This document shows positions 1 to 11,036 of a stretch of DNA of 64,000 bases, piece by piece. Source of the stretch: Rhinopithecus roxellana (Eukaryota > Chordata > Mammalia > Primates > Cercopithecidae). Positions within the stretch are counted from its first letter, which is position 1. Each line of letters opens with the position of its first letter. Both the position numbers and the translations under genes were made by a program. A model generated the notes under the pieces. That model was not told the origin of the DNA. It made no database searches and worked only from the letters and a program-made list of their open reading frames with translations. The DNA is taken from NCBI RefSeq assembly GCF_007565055.1, contig NC_044568.1, positions 37,165,156-37,229,155 on the forward strand, in the 5' to 3' direction.

Positions 1-1653
1 GATTCAGGAATTTGGTTTCATTCTGAACAGAGAATAATGGCATGAGTTTTCAAAACAGAGTTTATGGCATACAATTGCATTTTATTAAAAGAAAATCTAT
101 CTGATATTTTTATTAAGAAGGATGGATTTTAAAAGGAAGGTAAAGCTAGAAGCCAGACCAGTGAGTTGGAGGGGTAGAGAGAGGGTGGGGAGGGAATACC
201 AACCACAAAAATCCTGAGAAGTTTTAACCCAGGATTCTTAGCAGAAAAAAAATAACAAATATGAGATAAATAAGTTTAAAATAATTGATTGGGTATTCTG
301 GTTTTCTTAGTGTCTCTGAGGGGTTAGATTTTGACATGAGTGTTTTAAAAAACATTTATAATATTCATTGATGTAATTGTCAAATCTCTGATACAAACTA
401 TGATATTTTCCCATGTTTTTGTTTTAAAACTATTAACAGATTTTACTCAAAAGCTATTTGAGACTTTACCAGGTCTTCTCTTCAGAGATGGTCAGTGATT
501 CCAGGAGTGACCATAGAAAGGAAAAAATATGATGACTTGTCAGCATTTTGGCAAAGAAAGACAACATTGATTAAATTCTCGCAGTCGAATAGAATATTAA
601 CAAAACCTCTCTGGCTCATTTGGAGAGGATGAAATTAATTCACGAACGAGAGGGTAGCTGTAGGCAAGATTCCATGGACAAAGAGACAAAATGCAGAGTA
701 TGGCTCAAAAAAATTAACTAGTGAATGGGATGTTAACCTCCAACTGGGGAAGTAATTGTATTATAATGGTGATGGAAAAAGAAAACTATCAACCAAAGAA
801 ATGAACCTGAACTGAAATGTTTCTAAATGGCAAGTAAGTTTGGTTACCTTTTGGTTTGTATATGCTTCATTTTTGCACCACTGCCCTGTGTTCTATCATC
901 TCAGCAGCAACTGCAAATGGGAATTCTGCAGTATTCGGCCTTGACACCTATTCAAGTTTTGTCCGTGGACAACTTACTTACACGTGCCCAAACCAGGATT
1001 CCACTGCAGCAGAATTCCCACCTCCTATGGTGGTTTCAAATCTAGGTACCTCACTTGGTGGATTCAAGGATCAAAGGAGACCACTTTTAATTACCTTGAA
1101 TGGTGCCTGGTACCTTGCAGGTGCTTGCAAAGTCTGATTTCTTTTCTACCATTCTGAGCTACTGCAGGTTGAACTTTATTAATGCATCTGAGAGAAACAA
1201 GAAAGATTTTGACACGCAGCAAGTTAAGGAAACTTCTAGGCACTGAAGTTCAGTGACTTCACAGGAATAGTGATAAGAAATATGTAATAGCAGTACTCTG
1301 CCTCACAGGTTTTGGGTTTTGTCACGATTAAGGCACAAGATGAACTGAGTGTCACGGGCTTCCTGCGGGACATGCCTATGAGTACCACTATTTAGGGAAG
1401 GTTCTGATGCCATGAGCTTCAGGATGATTTATTGAGATCACATGTTATATTTTGAGTATAAGTGTATGGATATTTACTCTCCCTATACATGAAGGTAGCT
1501 AAGTCCTTGTGTCCTCTTGCTATAACGTGATTTGTGTTTCAGGGCTTAAAGTAGATGAAACTTGGAAATAGAACTGAATTTCTCACATATTGTTTTGTTT
1601 GTTTTGAGAAAATTATGCTGGTGTATCCCATATAGTAAGGTAAAAGATGTATG
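1..1653. other. Unique AT-rich DNA without a recognised gene
   Basis: I recognise no repeat family here. Two overlapping plus-strand frames stay open between 827 and 1140 (72 and 93 codons). The first starts with a hydrophobic, signal-peptide-like stretch, but neither resembles a family I know and neither has a visible splice context. They are treated as chance frames, with a pseudogene remnant as the alternative. Confidence 0.5.
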
Positions 1654-2905
1654 TTTTTTTTTTTTTTTTAAGTATACTTTATTTAGAGAGTGGCTTTAGT
1701 TTTCAGCAACATCGAGCAGAAGGTACATAGCATTTCTATAGTCCCCCGGTGCCCCGCCTCACCCTCCCTACTACCAACATCATCCCTCATCAATGTGGTA
1801 CATTTGTTAAAACCAATGACCCTACATTGACAAGTAATCATGTTTTTGAAAAGCAGAATTTTCTATTAGCAATTTTTATTTTGGGGTACAGCTTTAGAAA
1901 TTTGAGTCTATGCGTAGATTCATGTAACAACCATCAAAATCTAGATACAGGATAACCCCTAAATAACTCATGCATTCCATTTCTTTATAAACATGGCATC
2001 CCCTGGCCAATAAATCCTGGAAACCACCTATTTATTCTCTAGTACAACAGTTTTGTCTTTTCAAGATTGTCACATAAATGAAATCATAAAGTATAAAATT
2101 TCTTGAGACTGGAATTTTATAATGCCTTTGAGATTTATGTGCATTTTTGTGTGCATCAAAGCACATGTCACTGGTGACTGGTGTGGACAGAAGATTCATT
2201 AATATTGTTAAGTAGTACTCCATTGTGTGGATGTGCCACAGTTTGCTTATTCACTCATTGAAGAACATTTGGGATATTTTCAGATTGGGACAATTGAATA
2301 GGGCTGCTGTAGGCATTGGTGTACAAGTTTCTGTGTGAACCTGTTTTTATTTCTCTAGGGTAAACACTGTGGTGTGCAATCTCTAGGTCCTATGGTATTG
2401 TGTATTCTTAACTGTTAAGATACTGATAAACCCTTCCAGAGGGCTGGTATTATTTTGCATTCCCAACAACCACATATGAGAATTCCTGTCACTCTTCATC
2501 CTCATTACCAATTGGTATTTTCAGATTTTCATTTGTTTGCTTGTTTTTTGTTTTTAGTCATTCCAACAGATGTGTAGTGGTGCCCATCATGCTTTCAATT
2601 TGTGTTACTTTAATGGGTAATGATGGTGGAAATCATTTTATGTGCTTATGTTTTATCTATGTATGCTCTTTGCTGAAGTGCATATTCAAGTTTTTTAAAT
2701 CTATGTTTATTTTGACTTCTTGGAGAACTGACTCTTTTATCATTACGTAATATCCCTATTTATCTATTTAGCCATTCTCTGACTGTTAATTGGAGTGTTA
2801 GATCATTTGTATTTGATTATCACATGTGCAGACTTAGATTTACCCCTTTATTATTTGTTTTCTAGTGCTTACCTCTGTTTTCCTTTCCCTGCCTTCTTTT
2901 GGGTT
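1654..2905 (-). mobile_element. Old L1 (L1MB/MC-like) 3' portion, internally deleted
   Basis: The plus strand begins with T16 (1654-1669), the complement of an A-tail. Next comes 3'-UTR-like sequence (GGTACATTTGTTA near 1797), then the reversed ORF2 end (GTACTCCATTGTGTGGATG at about 2214) with the usual order of landmarks to about 2520. From about 2730 to 2905 the match jumps to sequence found much further upstream in L1 (TTAATTGGAGTGTTAGA), so several kilobases of the middle are missing. All frames are broken. The first 180 bp could be a separate L1 fragment. Confidence 0.75.
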
Positions 2906-3159
2906 TCTTGTTTTGGACTTCTCCAAGATTGCCCTAGGGATGGTGGTTTGGGGCTCAGCAAAAGACTCATGAACTTCTCCTATCAATCATGTCTGGGAAG
3001 GTGAAGACTTCCCTATCTCCTGGGAGGGTGAAGAAATGAATAACTTTTGGTGCATTTTCAGAGACCAAATTGTAGGTCATGGTCTCCCAGAATCAATAAG
3101 ATCCCTATTATTTAAGAGCATGAAATCTAAAGAAACCTGAATCATTGGAAAATATGCTC
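2906..3159. other. Unique spacer
   Basis: Sequence between the old L1 and the MST-type LTR. I see no gene or recognisable repeat in it. Confidence 0.4.
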
Positions 3160-3583
3160 AATATACTTTGGCTCTGTGTCTATACACAAATCTCAGATTG
3201 AAATATCATCCCTAATGTTGGAGGTGGGGCCTGGTGGGAGGTGAAAGGAATCATGGGGACAGATTTCTCGTGAATGATTTAGTACCATCCCCTTCATGGC
3301 GTCCTCAGTTACTGTTCAAGATCTGCTAGCTTAAAAGTGTGTAGCATCTTCCTATTTGCTTTCTTGCTCCTGTTGTCACCATATAAGGCATTCCTGCTCC
3401 CTCTTTGCCTTCTGCCATGACTGTAAGTTTCCTGAGGCCTCCCTAGACGCCAGGCAGATGACAGAATCATGCTCCCTGTACAGCCTGAAGAACCAGGATC
3501 CAATTAAACCTCTTTTTAAATAAATTTTCCAGTGTTGGGTTTTGGTTTTTTTTTTTATAGCAATGCAAGAACAGCCTGATACA
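3160..3583 (+). mobile_element. MaLR solo LTR (MST-type)
   Basis: Non-autonomous ERVL-MaLR long terminal repeat. Recognisable blocks in order are GGAGGTGGGGCCTGGTGGGA (3220), the TTTCTCGTGAATGATTTAG block, CTTCTGCCATGACTGTAAG (3410), AATTAAACCTC near the polyadenylation region (3503) and the CTGATACA-like end (about 3577). No internal retroviral sequence follows, so it is a solo LTR. The 64- and 76-codon minus-strand frames over it are fortuitous. Confidence 0.8.
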
Positions 3584-3798
3584 AAGCTATTCCGGATCAT
3601 GAGCATATGTTGGTGGTGCCTGGTGAGGACAGAGATTTGGGGTATTTCAGTAAATATTCTGTATAAGACCCCTGTGTTGGTCCTTCAGATGACCCCAGGA
3701 AGAGACAATAATGACTAGGATTTAATTTTCTGCCAGCCACATACATTTCTGGTACAACCGACTACAGATTAAACAAGAATCTCCTACTCTTTTTTGGT
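3584..3798. other. Unique spacer
   Basis: Nothing recognised between the LTR and the A/AT simple repeat. Confidence 0.4.

Positions 3799-3842
<44 letters not shown>
3799..3842. repeat. A-run followed by (AT)n microsatellite
   Basis: About 17 A residues run directly into about 14 AT units. The junction of a homopolymer and a dinucleotide repeat is the kind of site that slips and is often length-polymorphic. No retroelement body adjoins the A-run, so its origin is unclear. Confidence 0.9.
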
Positions 3843-5779
3843 CTGATGAAAGAATTTAAAAAGAATATTACTCTTTTGTCTCTTATCTGGAAATAATTGT
3901 TCTGGCAATAAATTGTATCATTGTGATAATAATATTTGTTAAGGGATATTATTGTACTTTTTTAAATGATTGACACAATTCTCAAATTCTTAAAAATTTT
4001 GTCTTTTTTTTTTTCCCTCAGTTCAATTTAATTGTTCAATTAAGAAATCTTTACAAAACTTCTAATTTGCACCAAGGGCTTTAACAGGTATAAAAAATAG
4101 GCATAAATATATCCATACTTTCATAGCATTTACTAATGGAGAAACATATTTATTCACTGTATTTTATCACCTGTGACTAGAAGTGCTGATCATCTCAAAT
4201 AAGCTTTGATAAAAGTAGAATTTATGGCTCATAGTCAAGGGAATTTTGAAGAATTGACCTTGTTTAAAACACTAGTGGTTTAAGTGGGGGGAGAATAGGT
4301 CATGGCTCTTCCCCCCCTAATGTCTTGATGCTCCTTTGCTCTGTGGTACATCATTTTCAAAAACTCATCATTTTCTTGGGAGGAATTACAGGCAATGACA
4401 GCATTAGCATCACATGGTTCTTTAAATGGTAACTGAATAACAAAAAGAGAACTCTTCCAAAAAGGTACTAAGAGGACTCAAATTGACCCAAATTAAGTCA
4501 GATAGCTATCCCTGAAATTAGAGAAAGCTGAATGGAAAAGGCATGCTTCCCCAATGAAAGAAATGCTTGTCATCAACTGGTGAAAACAAAATGTATTGCC
4601 AGACTCACTTTAAATATTGGAGTGCATTATGGCCATGATCATTAATAATCCTAAAGAAATTTTCAAAAGAATTTCCCACCTACATATAACAATATCACCG
4701 AAGAAAAGAGAATTATTTATGGTAATGAATAAACACACATTCATTACTACTCAATAGTGTACTCAAATGAATACTGATTCCAGAAATTAAAATTACATTG
4801 TTTTTAGATACATCTGCACTCAGTGATGAACACCAACACTCTCATTTTGGTTTTCATAGTTACTGCTTTGGCCTAGTTTAGCTGATTTAAAAAAATAAAA
4901 AATACATATAAACAAGAGAGTTTTACTTAGGAACATGATTTTAACAAACCATCTTTCAAACATAAGCTCATATTACACGGAGCAATAAGGAATAATGGGA
5001 ATGTCAAAAGTGAAGTGATTTTTTAAAAATATATTAGGGGAGTGGACTGTATTAATGCAATGCATTATGTGCAGAGTGATGATCCATTTCTTTCCAGAAA
5101 TGGTATTTTCTTACTTAATGTTATCATCTTGTGAGGATGTCTGTTTAAGATGATCAATAAGTAAATTTTTATATGGGATGTGTAAACATTCAAAAACCCT
5201 GAGCTTTTAAAATATAATGCCAGTTGGTCAAATAAGAAAAAAGAAACTATTTTACTCTTTCATACATATGTCTATGGGACATAGGACAAACACACACACA
5301 AACATACAATTCTAAATAGAAAAGAGAATGCAGGAACAAATTTTGTAATATTATAGTAAATAGATGTTTTATAATCCATGAACAAGAAAGTAAACAATAT
5401 TTTCTGTTCTGAAACATATGCATAAAACTGATTAATGGTTATCAAATATTATATATTAACATAATTTGGAATAAATAGATCTATGAACTAAAAAACAAAC
5501 CTGTGGTTTCCTAAAAGTATGAGCAATGGAGAAGGAGGTGAAGGAGGTATAAATTATTGTTGGCAGTGAGTGAAGCATATAACAAAGGGGTCAGTTCTTG
5601 GTATTATTTTATACTTTTAAAGCTTTATTTAGGATATGTGACTCATATATGTATACAGTCATGCATTTGTTTTTGTTTACTTGCAAATATTTAAGCACCT
5701 CTTACCTGCCAGGCACTGCGCTGATTGTTGAAGATTAACAGAGACCAAAGTCTTACCCTCATATATCGTATTACAAATG
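3843..5779. other. Long AT-rich stretch, no gene
   Basis: Intergenic or intronic DNA without a supported ORF. The last 60 bases (about 5690-5745) contain a weak match to a widespread mammalian MIR/L2-type motif (AAGCACCTCTTACCTGCCAGG), interrupted by the Alu that follows. Nothing else is recognised. Confidence 0.5.
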
Positions 5780-5791
5780 TATATTTGTAAA

Positions 5792-6088
5792 TTTTTTTTT
5801 TTTGGGGGGGATGGAGTCTCACTCTGTCACCAGGCTGGATTGCAGTGTTGCAATCTTGGCTCACTGCAACCTCCACCTGCCAGGCTGCCTCAGCCTCCCA
5901 AGTAGCTGGGACTACAGACATGTCCCACCATGCCTGGCTAATTTTTTCTTTTTTTTTTTTTGTATTTCGGTAGAGATGGGGTTTCACCATGTTGGCCGGA
6001 ATGGACTCGATCTCCTGACCTCGTGATCTGCCCACTTCAGCCTCCCAAAGTGCTGCAATTATAGGTGTGAGTCACCACGCCTGGCCAA
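5792..6088 (-). mobile_element. Alu (AluS-like), full length
   Basis: 7SL-derived SINE in reverse orientation: T-run, GGAGTCTCACTCTGTCACC, a mid-element T-run at 5950-5961 (the expanded A-rich linker), and the CCTGGCC end (complement of the Alu 5' start). A 16-bp TSD, TATATTTGTAAATTTT, lies at 5780-5795 and 6089-6104, so the insertion boundaries are secure. Confidence 0.95.
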
Positions 6089-6104
6089 TATATTTGTAAA
6101 TTTT

Positions 6105-7289
6105 AGAGAACACTTTGCATTTTGTTTTCTAGCAAAAAGATATGACAGATTCTCAACAACCTATTCTTAACTTTCTTTGCTCATTGTGTACCTGAAGCAA
6201 GTTAAACAAGATCTCTCCTAATTAGTCACTATTAATTACCTGAAGGAAATTAAAGAGTTTTGATATGTTATTCTAGGAAAGCATTCAAAAATCTCTCAAA
6301 AACTTCTCATAAAACTTAAGCTTGTGAAGGGACTGGCAGCATCATATTTGTGTATGGTACTCACTCATTTCTATGTCTATTATGAACTAAACAGCCTAGC
6401 CTGTACACTTACATTATTTCACTTCCTTTTGTTGGTTAATGAATGTTTCAGCATATCTGTAAACCTCTTGTTCTTTGTTAAATTTCAGGTAAGTAAACAA
6501 GTTAATTGTAATATAATTAGTAGGCCTTTATATCTTTAAAATATCTGTATCACTTTGAATATTGATATACCTATTGCTCCCTTCTACTCTTTCTGCATCA
6601 CTATGAATATTGATATACCTGTTGTTCTCTTCTACTCTTTCTCTATGTATAAGTATATGTAGAAGGGAGAGGCCTGTGTTATCATCAGATACTTTATATG
6701 TATGAGATAATTTTTATCTACATAAATCCATGATCTTAATAACAGCCTCACACTATTCCTTTGAGCATTGACTGTTGGTCAAAATCTCACTCAACTCTAC
6801 TTAGCTAGAGAGTTGTAGAGCAGGGATTAAGCTCTACCTCTGACTAGCCATGACAGCCCGTGATTCTCCAGCTCTACCACCCTGAGACACGTTAAGTGAA
6901 GCAATTAATAAAAGACTTACCATGGGCCCCTGGAACTAGACACCCATACAGAAAGCATATACAGAGCAGATCCATCCTCACTCTTTGGCTGAGATGCTCA
7001 TATTTTCTGTTGAGATATGATGTACATGTATGCTCTCCTTTTTTTACTGATAACCTTAGACTTCATGGTTATTTTTATGTTACATTGAAGTTTATTATTT
7101 ATATAGAAAACTGTATCTGTCAAATATCTGCAAATGAATAGATCTGCACAAAATTAAGACAATTTGTATCCAATGTATAGATCAAGGAACAAAACTATTA
7201 CTAGCCCTCCATAAGAATTCTTCCCGTTCTCTTCTATCATGTTTTGCAACCCCCAGAACAGGCATTGTCTGACTTCGAACAGCCTAGGT
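6105..7289. other. Unique AT-rich DNA with one short tandem duplication
   Basis: No gene seen. It contains the 48-bp tandem duplication listed separately. The frames at 6324-6539 and 6896-7141 are short and have no recognisable protein features. Confidence 0.5.
6547..6642. repeat. Two-copy tandem duplication, 48-bp unit
   Basis: Positions 6547-6594 and 6595-6642 are near-identical copies with only a few substitutions; both contain GAATATTGATATACCT and end in TCTACTCTTTCT. The unit is not simple sequence and does not resemble a known repeat family. Confidence 0.85.
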
Positions 7290-7640
7290 TAGTTTTGCAA
7301 GCTTGTGTATTTTACGGTAACGAGAATCATGTAGTATCCTACTTCTTTCTCTTAACATTATGTTTTCAGGAATCATCTTATTGTGGTGTAATTGTACAAT
7401 ATTTATATTTATTGTTGTGTTATATTCAACTGGAAATATATACATCTTAGATAAGTTATTCAGTCTCCAGTTGATGGGCATTTTGCTAATTCCCAACTTT
7501 AGCTATTATGAAGTGTTGCTATGAACATTCTTGTACATATTTTAAAATAAATGTATCTTCATGTTTCCACCGGGTGTACACCAAGGAGTTGAATTTCTAT
7601 GTCACAGAACGAGCTTATGTTAAGTTTTAGTAGAGGCTGC
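7290..7640 (-). mobile_element. Old L1 (L1M) ORF2-end fragment
   Basis: Diverged match to the reversed ORF2 3' region: GTTGATGGGCATTTTGC (7472), AGCTATTATGAAG (7501), CTATGAACATTCTTGTACAT (7519), then AGGAGTTGAATTTCTATGTC (7584). The same order occurs in the minus-strand L1 at 44.5 kb. No A-tail or TSD is visible and no frame is intact. Confidence 0.65.
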
Positions 7641-8440
7641 AGATTACTGTCTTTGAAATTGACCTTTATCGTGAAAAGAGTGATCACATTTTTCAGCCTT
7701 TTCTTCCTGTTTTGAATGTAATGCCTTTTTTCTAACATCCTCCCTCTCAATTGTATACAATTCATTTCCTGCTTTGCCAAGTTCATAGTTCTGGGCCTTC
7801 AAAAGGTTTCAGCCTCATTAAATTCCACATCATTGAGTATCTTGCTGATAACACTTTGGTTTTATGTATACATAAAGAATTTGCCCTCGCTACACAAAAC
7901 GGGTGAATAAGGAAGGCATTGTATGGCTGAACAAAATAATAAGACCAGAAAAATCCTGTATGTTGATTTACAATTGTTTGCTTTTTCAATAATATCCATT
8001 TATTTCCCAGAATCCCCTGCACCTTTTTTTTTTTTTGGTAGTAGGGAGTCACTAAGCCTCAGAGGGAGTCCAGCATGCTAGGTAAACCACAAAATTGCGT
8101 GTTGCATTATGTCCCTACAGACTAGGGAAAACTCTGTAAATATCAGCTACCTGAGTCTTCCTGCAATTGAACTTGAAAAAAAAAATGTGTCTGAAAACAT
8201 GCAGTCAGGGAGGGGCAGCTGGTAGGAAGTCACCTTTTATCATGTTGGAGAAAAGACTACATCTTGGCAGACAGGTAAAAGCATTGTGAGTAAATTTTAA
8301 ACCAGTAAACTGCAAACACAGTAAATTGTAATTCACATTGTTTTACATTTTCACTTCCTTTTATTCATATTTTAAGAATTAAAAACAAATACAATTAAAC
8401 TTTACAACTTGACTTAGACCTATCTTATAAAAAGAGCAAA
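7641..8440. other. Unique DNA without a gene
   Basis: A T-run at 8023-8035 is the only marked feature. The 75- and 89-codon minus-strand frames (7559-8052) have no recognisable domain. Confidence 0.45.
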
Positions 8441-8954
8441 ATTGTGTACTATGTAGTATATATATACTACATAGTATTTATATATATTATATATTTATAT
8501 ATGAAATATAGTATGTATAATATATGTTATGTATAATATACATACTATATATACTATATACATATTATATAATATACATAATAAAATTATATAATATGTA
8601 TTATATATTATATATAATACATTACTGTATTATATATTAATAAATAATAATATAAAATAATTTTTAATTTATTAATGTAAATAAAATTTATTTACATTAA
8701 TAAATAAATATAAAAATATATTCTATATATTAAGAAATAATATATAATTTATATATTTATATATAAATATATATTTATATTATATTATATATTTATATTA
8801 TATATTATATATATTATATAATATATGATATATAAATAATATATAATATATAGTTATATATACAATTTAATAATATATATTTTAAATAATATATATTTAT
8901 ATGTTATATATAAATAATAAATAATATAAATACGTGTGTGTGTATATAGATGTA
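8441..8954. repeat. About 500-bp nearly pure A/T block with palindromes
   Basis: Over roughly 8450-8930 G and C are almost absent, and the sequence is a shifting mixture of TATATA, TAATAT and ATAAAT runs. It holds a perfect 30-bp palindrome at 8447-8476. It also holds an inverted repeat at 8667-8705 with 19-bp arms around one central base. Such blocks can extrude as cruciforms, melt easily and change length. A short TG run (8934-8942) and the T-tail of an Alu remnant adjoin it, so it may have grown from an Alu A-tail; that is inference. Confidence 0.9.
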
Positions 8955-9007
8955 TTTTTTTTTTTTTTTGAGACCGAGTTTTGCTCTGTGGCCAGGCTAG
9001 AGTGCAG
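8955..9007 (-). mobile_element. Severely 5'-truncated Alu remnant (about 40 bp plus tail)
   Basis: T15 (8955-8969) is followed by GAGACCGAGTTTTGCTCTGT and CCAGGCTAGAGTGCAG, the reverse of the last bases of an Alu right arm. The match then stops abruptly. No convincing TSD was found because the far side is the A/T block. Confidence 0.75.
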
Positions 9008-9157
9008 AGTAAGTGCTATATAAGAATGTGTTGTACGTTCTATATTATTATTTTATGTTTTGTCATTATTATTCTATTATTTGTATTTCTTGAAGCACAG
9101 CAACTATAGCAGGAGGCAACCCTTTCTTGGGACATAGAGATGATCTCCCCTCCGTAA

Positions 9158-9876
9158 TGAAACGGGAGAGTTCCCTAACCTCCCTTGCAGGACCTGCAAT
9201 AGGGATGTGGCTCGTCTGTTCGGTCACTGCCACTGCTCAGACCCCTTACAGGAGGGGCAGCACACAGACAAACAGGTGCAGGAGCCCAAGTGGGTGTATG
9301 TTACAGTGAGCTCCTTTAGCCTTGCTGTCTGCCAACAGCTTTAAGTGTTAACCAGCTCAGTGGACCCTCTGCCTTTTTGCAAGGGCAGAGGGCCAGTGTG
9401 ACAGCTTCTTGTATCCTGAGCTCTTGTCCAGCATCCTAGAAGAATTGGGGAACTTACAGACTTGAAGGTTGGTGAATGCGGCGTTTTATTGGGTGGTGGA
9501 GGTGGCTCTCAGCAGGATGGATGGGGAGCTGGACAGGGGGTGGAGTGGAAAAATGATCTTCACCTGGAGTTTGGCCATCTTTCAGCTGATTCTCTGTCCG
9601 CAGTTGAACTCCTCCTGGCGTTCCTTCTCTTCTCTCCGTCTCTGCCAGATGTTCTGCCATTTGTCTGCTCCTCTGCTCGTCTTCTGGATCCTGGGGTCTG
9701 GGATTTATATGGGTACAGGATAGTAGGGTGTGGTGGGACAAAAGGCAACTTTTTGGGCACAAAAACAGGAATGCCTGTTCCCATTTAGGGCCGTGGATAT
9801 CCAGGCTTGAGGGTGGGGCCTTTGCTGGGGAACTGCCCTCTTCTACCCAGTATTTCCCTGTCTCCTGTCTGTATCA
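9158..9876 (-). mobile_element. ERV1 solo LTR, HERV9/LTR12 group (LTR12F-like)
   Basis: Read on the minus strand, this starts TGATACAGACAGG and ends CTCTCCCGTTTCA, a TG...CA retroviral LTR of about 719 bp. The 3' half matches my memory of the LTR12 R/U5 region: CCTCTGCCCTTGC, a GAGCTGGTTAACAC block and GAGCCACATCCCTATTGCA. A TATA-like box (reverse of 9702-9711) and an AATAAA signal (reverse of 9485-9490) are correctly spaced for U3-R-U5. No gag, pol or env sequence flanks it. The flanking 4-bp sequences (GTAA and ATAG) do not match, so the ends may be off by a few bases. Several 60-108-codon frames over it are not genes. Confidence 0.8.
9485..9711 (-). promoter_or_regulatory. LTR promoter elements: TATA-like box and AATAAA
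   Basis: On the minus strand ATATAAAT (9703-9710 reversed) lies about 220 bp upstream of AATAAA (9485-9490 reversed), the arrangement of an LTR core promoter and its polyadenylation signal. LTR12-group LTRs are known to act as promoters in primate genomes. Whether this copy is active cannot be told from sequence. Confidence 0.5.
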
Positions 9877-10079
9877 ATAGGAGTGAGCCAAAGAAACAGC
9901 AGTCACAGTCTGGAGTCTTATACCATCCTTTCTTGCCAAAACCAGGATTCGGGCAAGTATGACATTGGAATGACTTTGATTGTGGCTATAGTTCTGTTTT
10001 AACCACTGTTGTCTATCATACTCAATTAATCAAATTATCCCATAGAAATGTATAATAATAGTGCAAAAAAAGTATTCGA

Positions 10080-10245
10080 GCAACTTCTATGAGCTGAACA
10101 CATTACAAAATATTTTACATTAAATATTTCAGCTCTCACCATGAATTTGCAATTCTGGCTTTTTTTTTTTTTTTTTTTTTCGTTTCTCAGATGAGAAGTT
10201 TGGCAAATGCAGAGATTAAAAATTGGTCAAAGCATTTGAGATCAA
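10080..10245 (+). repeat. MIR SINE, first part, with T21 insertion
   Basis: Diverged MIR core (GAGCTGAACACATTACAAAA, then CTCAGATGAGAAGTTTGGCA). A pure T21 run occupies 10160-10180 in the middle. The element appears to continue at 10738, interrupted by L1 sequence. Confidence 0.55.
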
Positions 10246-10252
10246 TATACAT

Positions 10253-10737
10253 TGCTGCATGTACCAGTAGTTTGTCTGCTGAGTATTATTCTATTGGATA
10301 TAGAAGAGTTAGTTTCCATATTCATCACTTGATATTTTGTTTGTTTCTAGTACAGGCCAGTTATGAATAACACAGCTATAAAAATTCAAATACAGGTTTT
10401 GTGTGAACACGGCTCTTCATTTTACTTGAATATACATTATAATAAAAGAAAGAAGCTAAGCTCAAAAGGCTACCTATGATTTAATTTAAATGATGCCTTG
10501 GAAAAGGAAAAACTAGAGATGGAAAACAGATCAGTAGTTACCAGGGTACAGGAGAGGTATTTGACTACAAAGGGGCAGCAAAGATAATATTTTGAGGTGA
10601 TGGGAATATTGTATTTCTTGATTAGATTGTTGTGGTATTAAAACACACTACGCATTTACCAAAATTCATAGAACTCAACAACAAAATGATTGAGTTTTAC
10701 TGTATGCAAATTAAAATAAATAAATAAATAAAGACTT
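10253..10737 (+). mobile_element. L1M 3' end with inverted 5' part
   Basis: 10440-10737 is plus-strand L1M 3' end: ACAGATCAGTAGTTACCAGG (10528), GACTACAAAGGGGCA (10563), a TTTTACTGTATGCAAATTA block and an (AAAT)n-type tail at 10712-10732. Immediately before it, 10253-10435 is reverse-strand ORF2 end (AGTAGTTTGTCTGCTGAGTA, then GTTTTGTGTGAACA). Adjacent L1 segments joined head to head with the 3' end intact is the signature of twin priming. Confidence 0.65.
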
Positions 10738-10840
10738 GGCTGAAGGACACACTACTAGGAAACGGCAGAGCCAGAAGCAAACTCAGGGAGATCTCTCTCT
10801 ACAGCCCATGCTCATTTCACCATGAGTACAGTCCTCTGTC
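10738..10840 (+). repeat. MIR SINE, second part
   Basis: AAGGACACACTACTAGGAAA and GCAGAGCCAGAAGCAAACTC match the MIR segment that ends in the C-rich tail. It follows on from the part at 10080-10245, so the L1 between them inserted into an existing MIR. Confidence 0.65.
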
Positions 10841-10872
10841 AAATATTTGTTGCCCTATTAGGAATTATTACC

Positions 10873-11036
10873 TCTGGGCATGATGGCATGTGCCTCTAGT
10901 CCCAGTTATTTGGGAAGCTGAAGCAGAAGAATGGCAGGAGCCTAGGAGTTTGTGTCTGGTGTGTCCTACAATCGCACTTATGAAATAGCCACTGCATTCC
11001 TGCCTGGGCAACATAGAAAGGTACCATCAAAAAACG
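10873..11036 (+). mobile_element. Old Alu monomer (FRAM/AluJ right arm)
   Basis: Starts within the arm at GGGCATGATGGCATGTGCCT and continues through AGTCCCAGTTATTTGGGAAG to CTGCCTGGGCAACATAGAAAG. It is strongly diverged and lacks a left arm and a clear A-tail, as expected for a free right monomer or old AluJ. Confidence 0.75.

Noticed and set aside
9454..9788. Overlapping frames of 74-108 codons on both strands
   Set aside because: They lie within the LTR12-type LTR; LTRs of this group do not encode protein.
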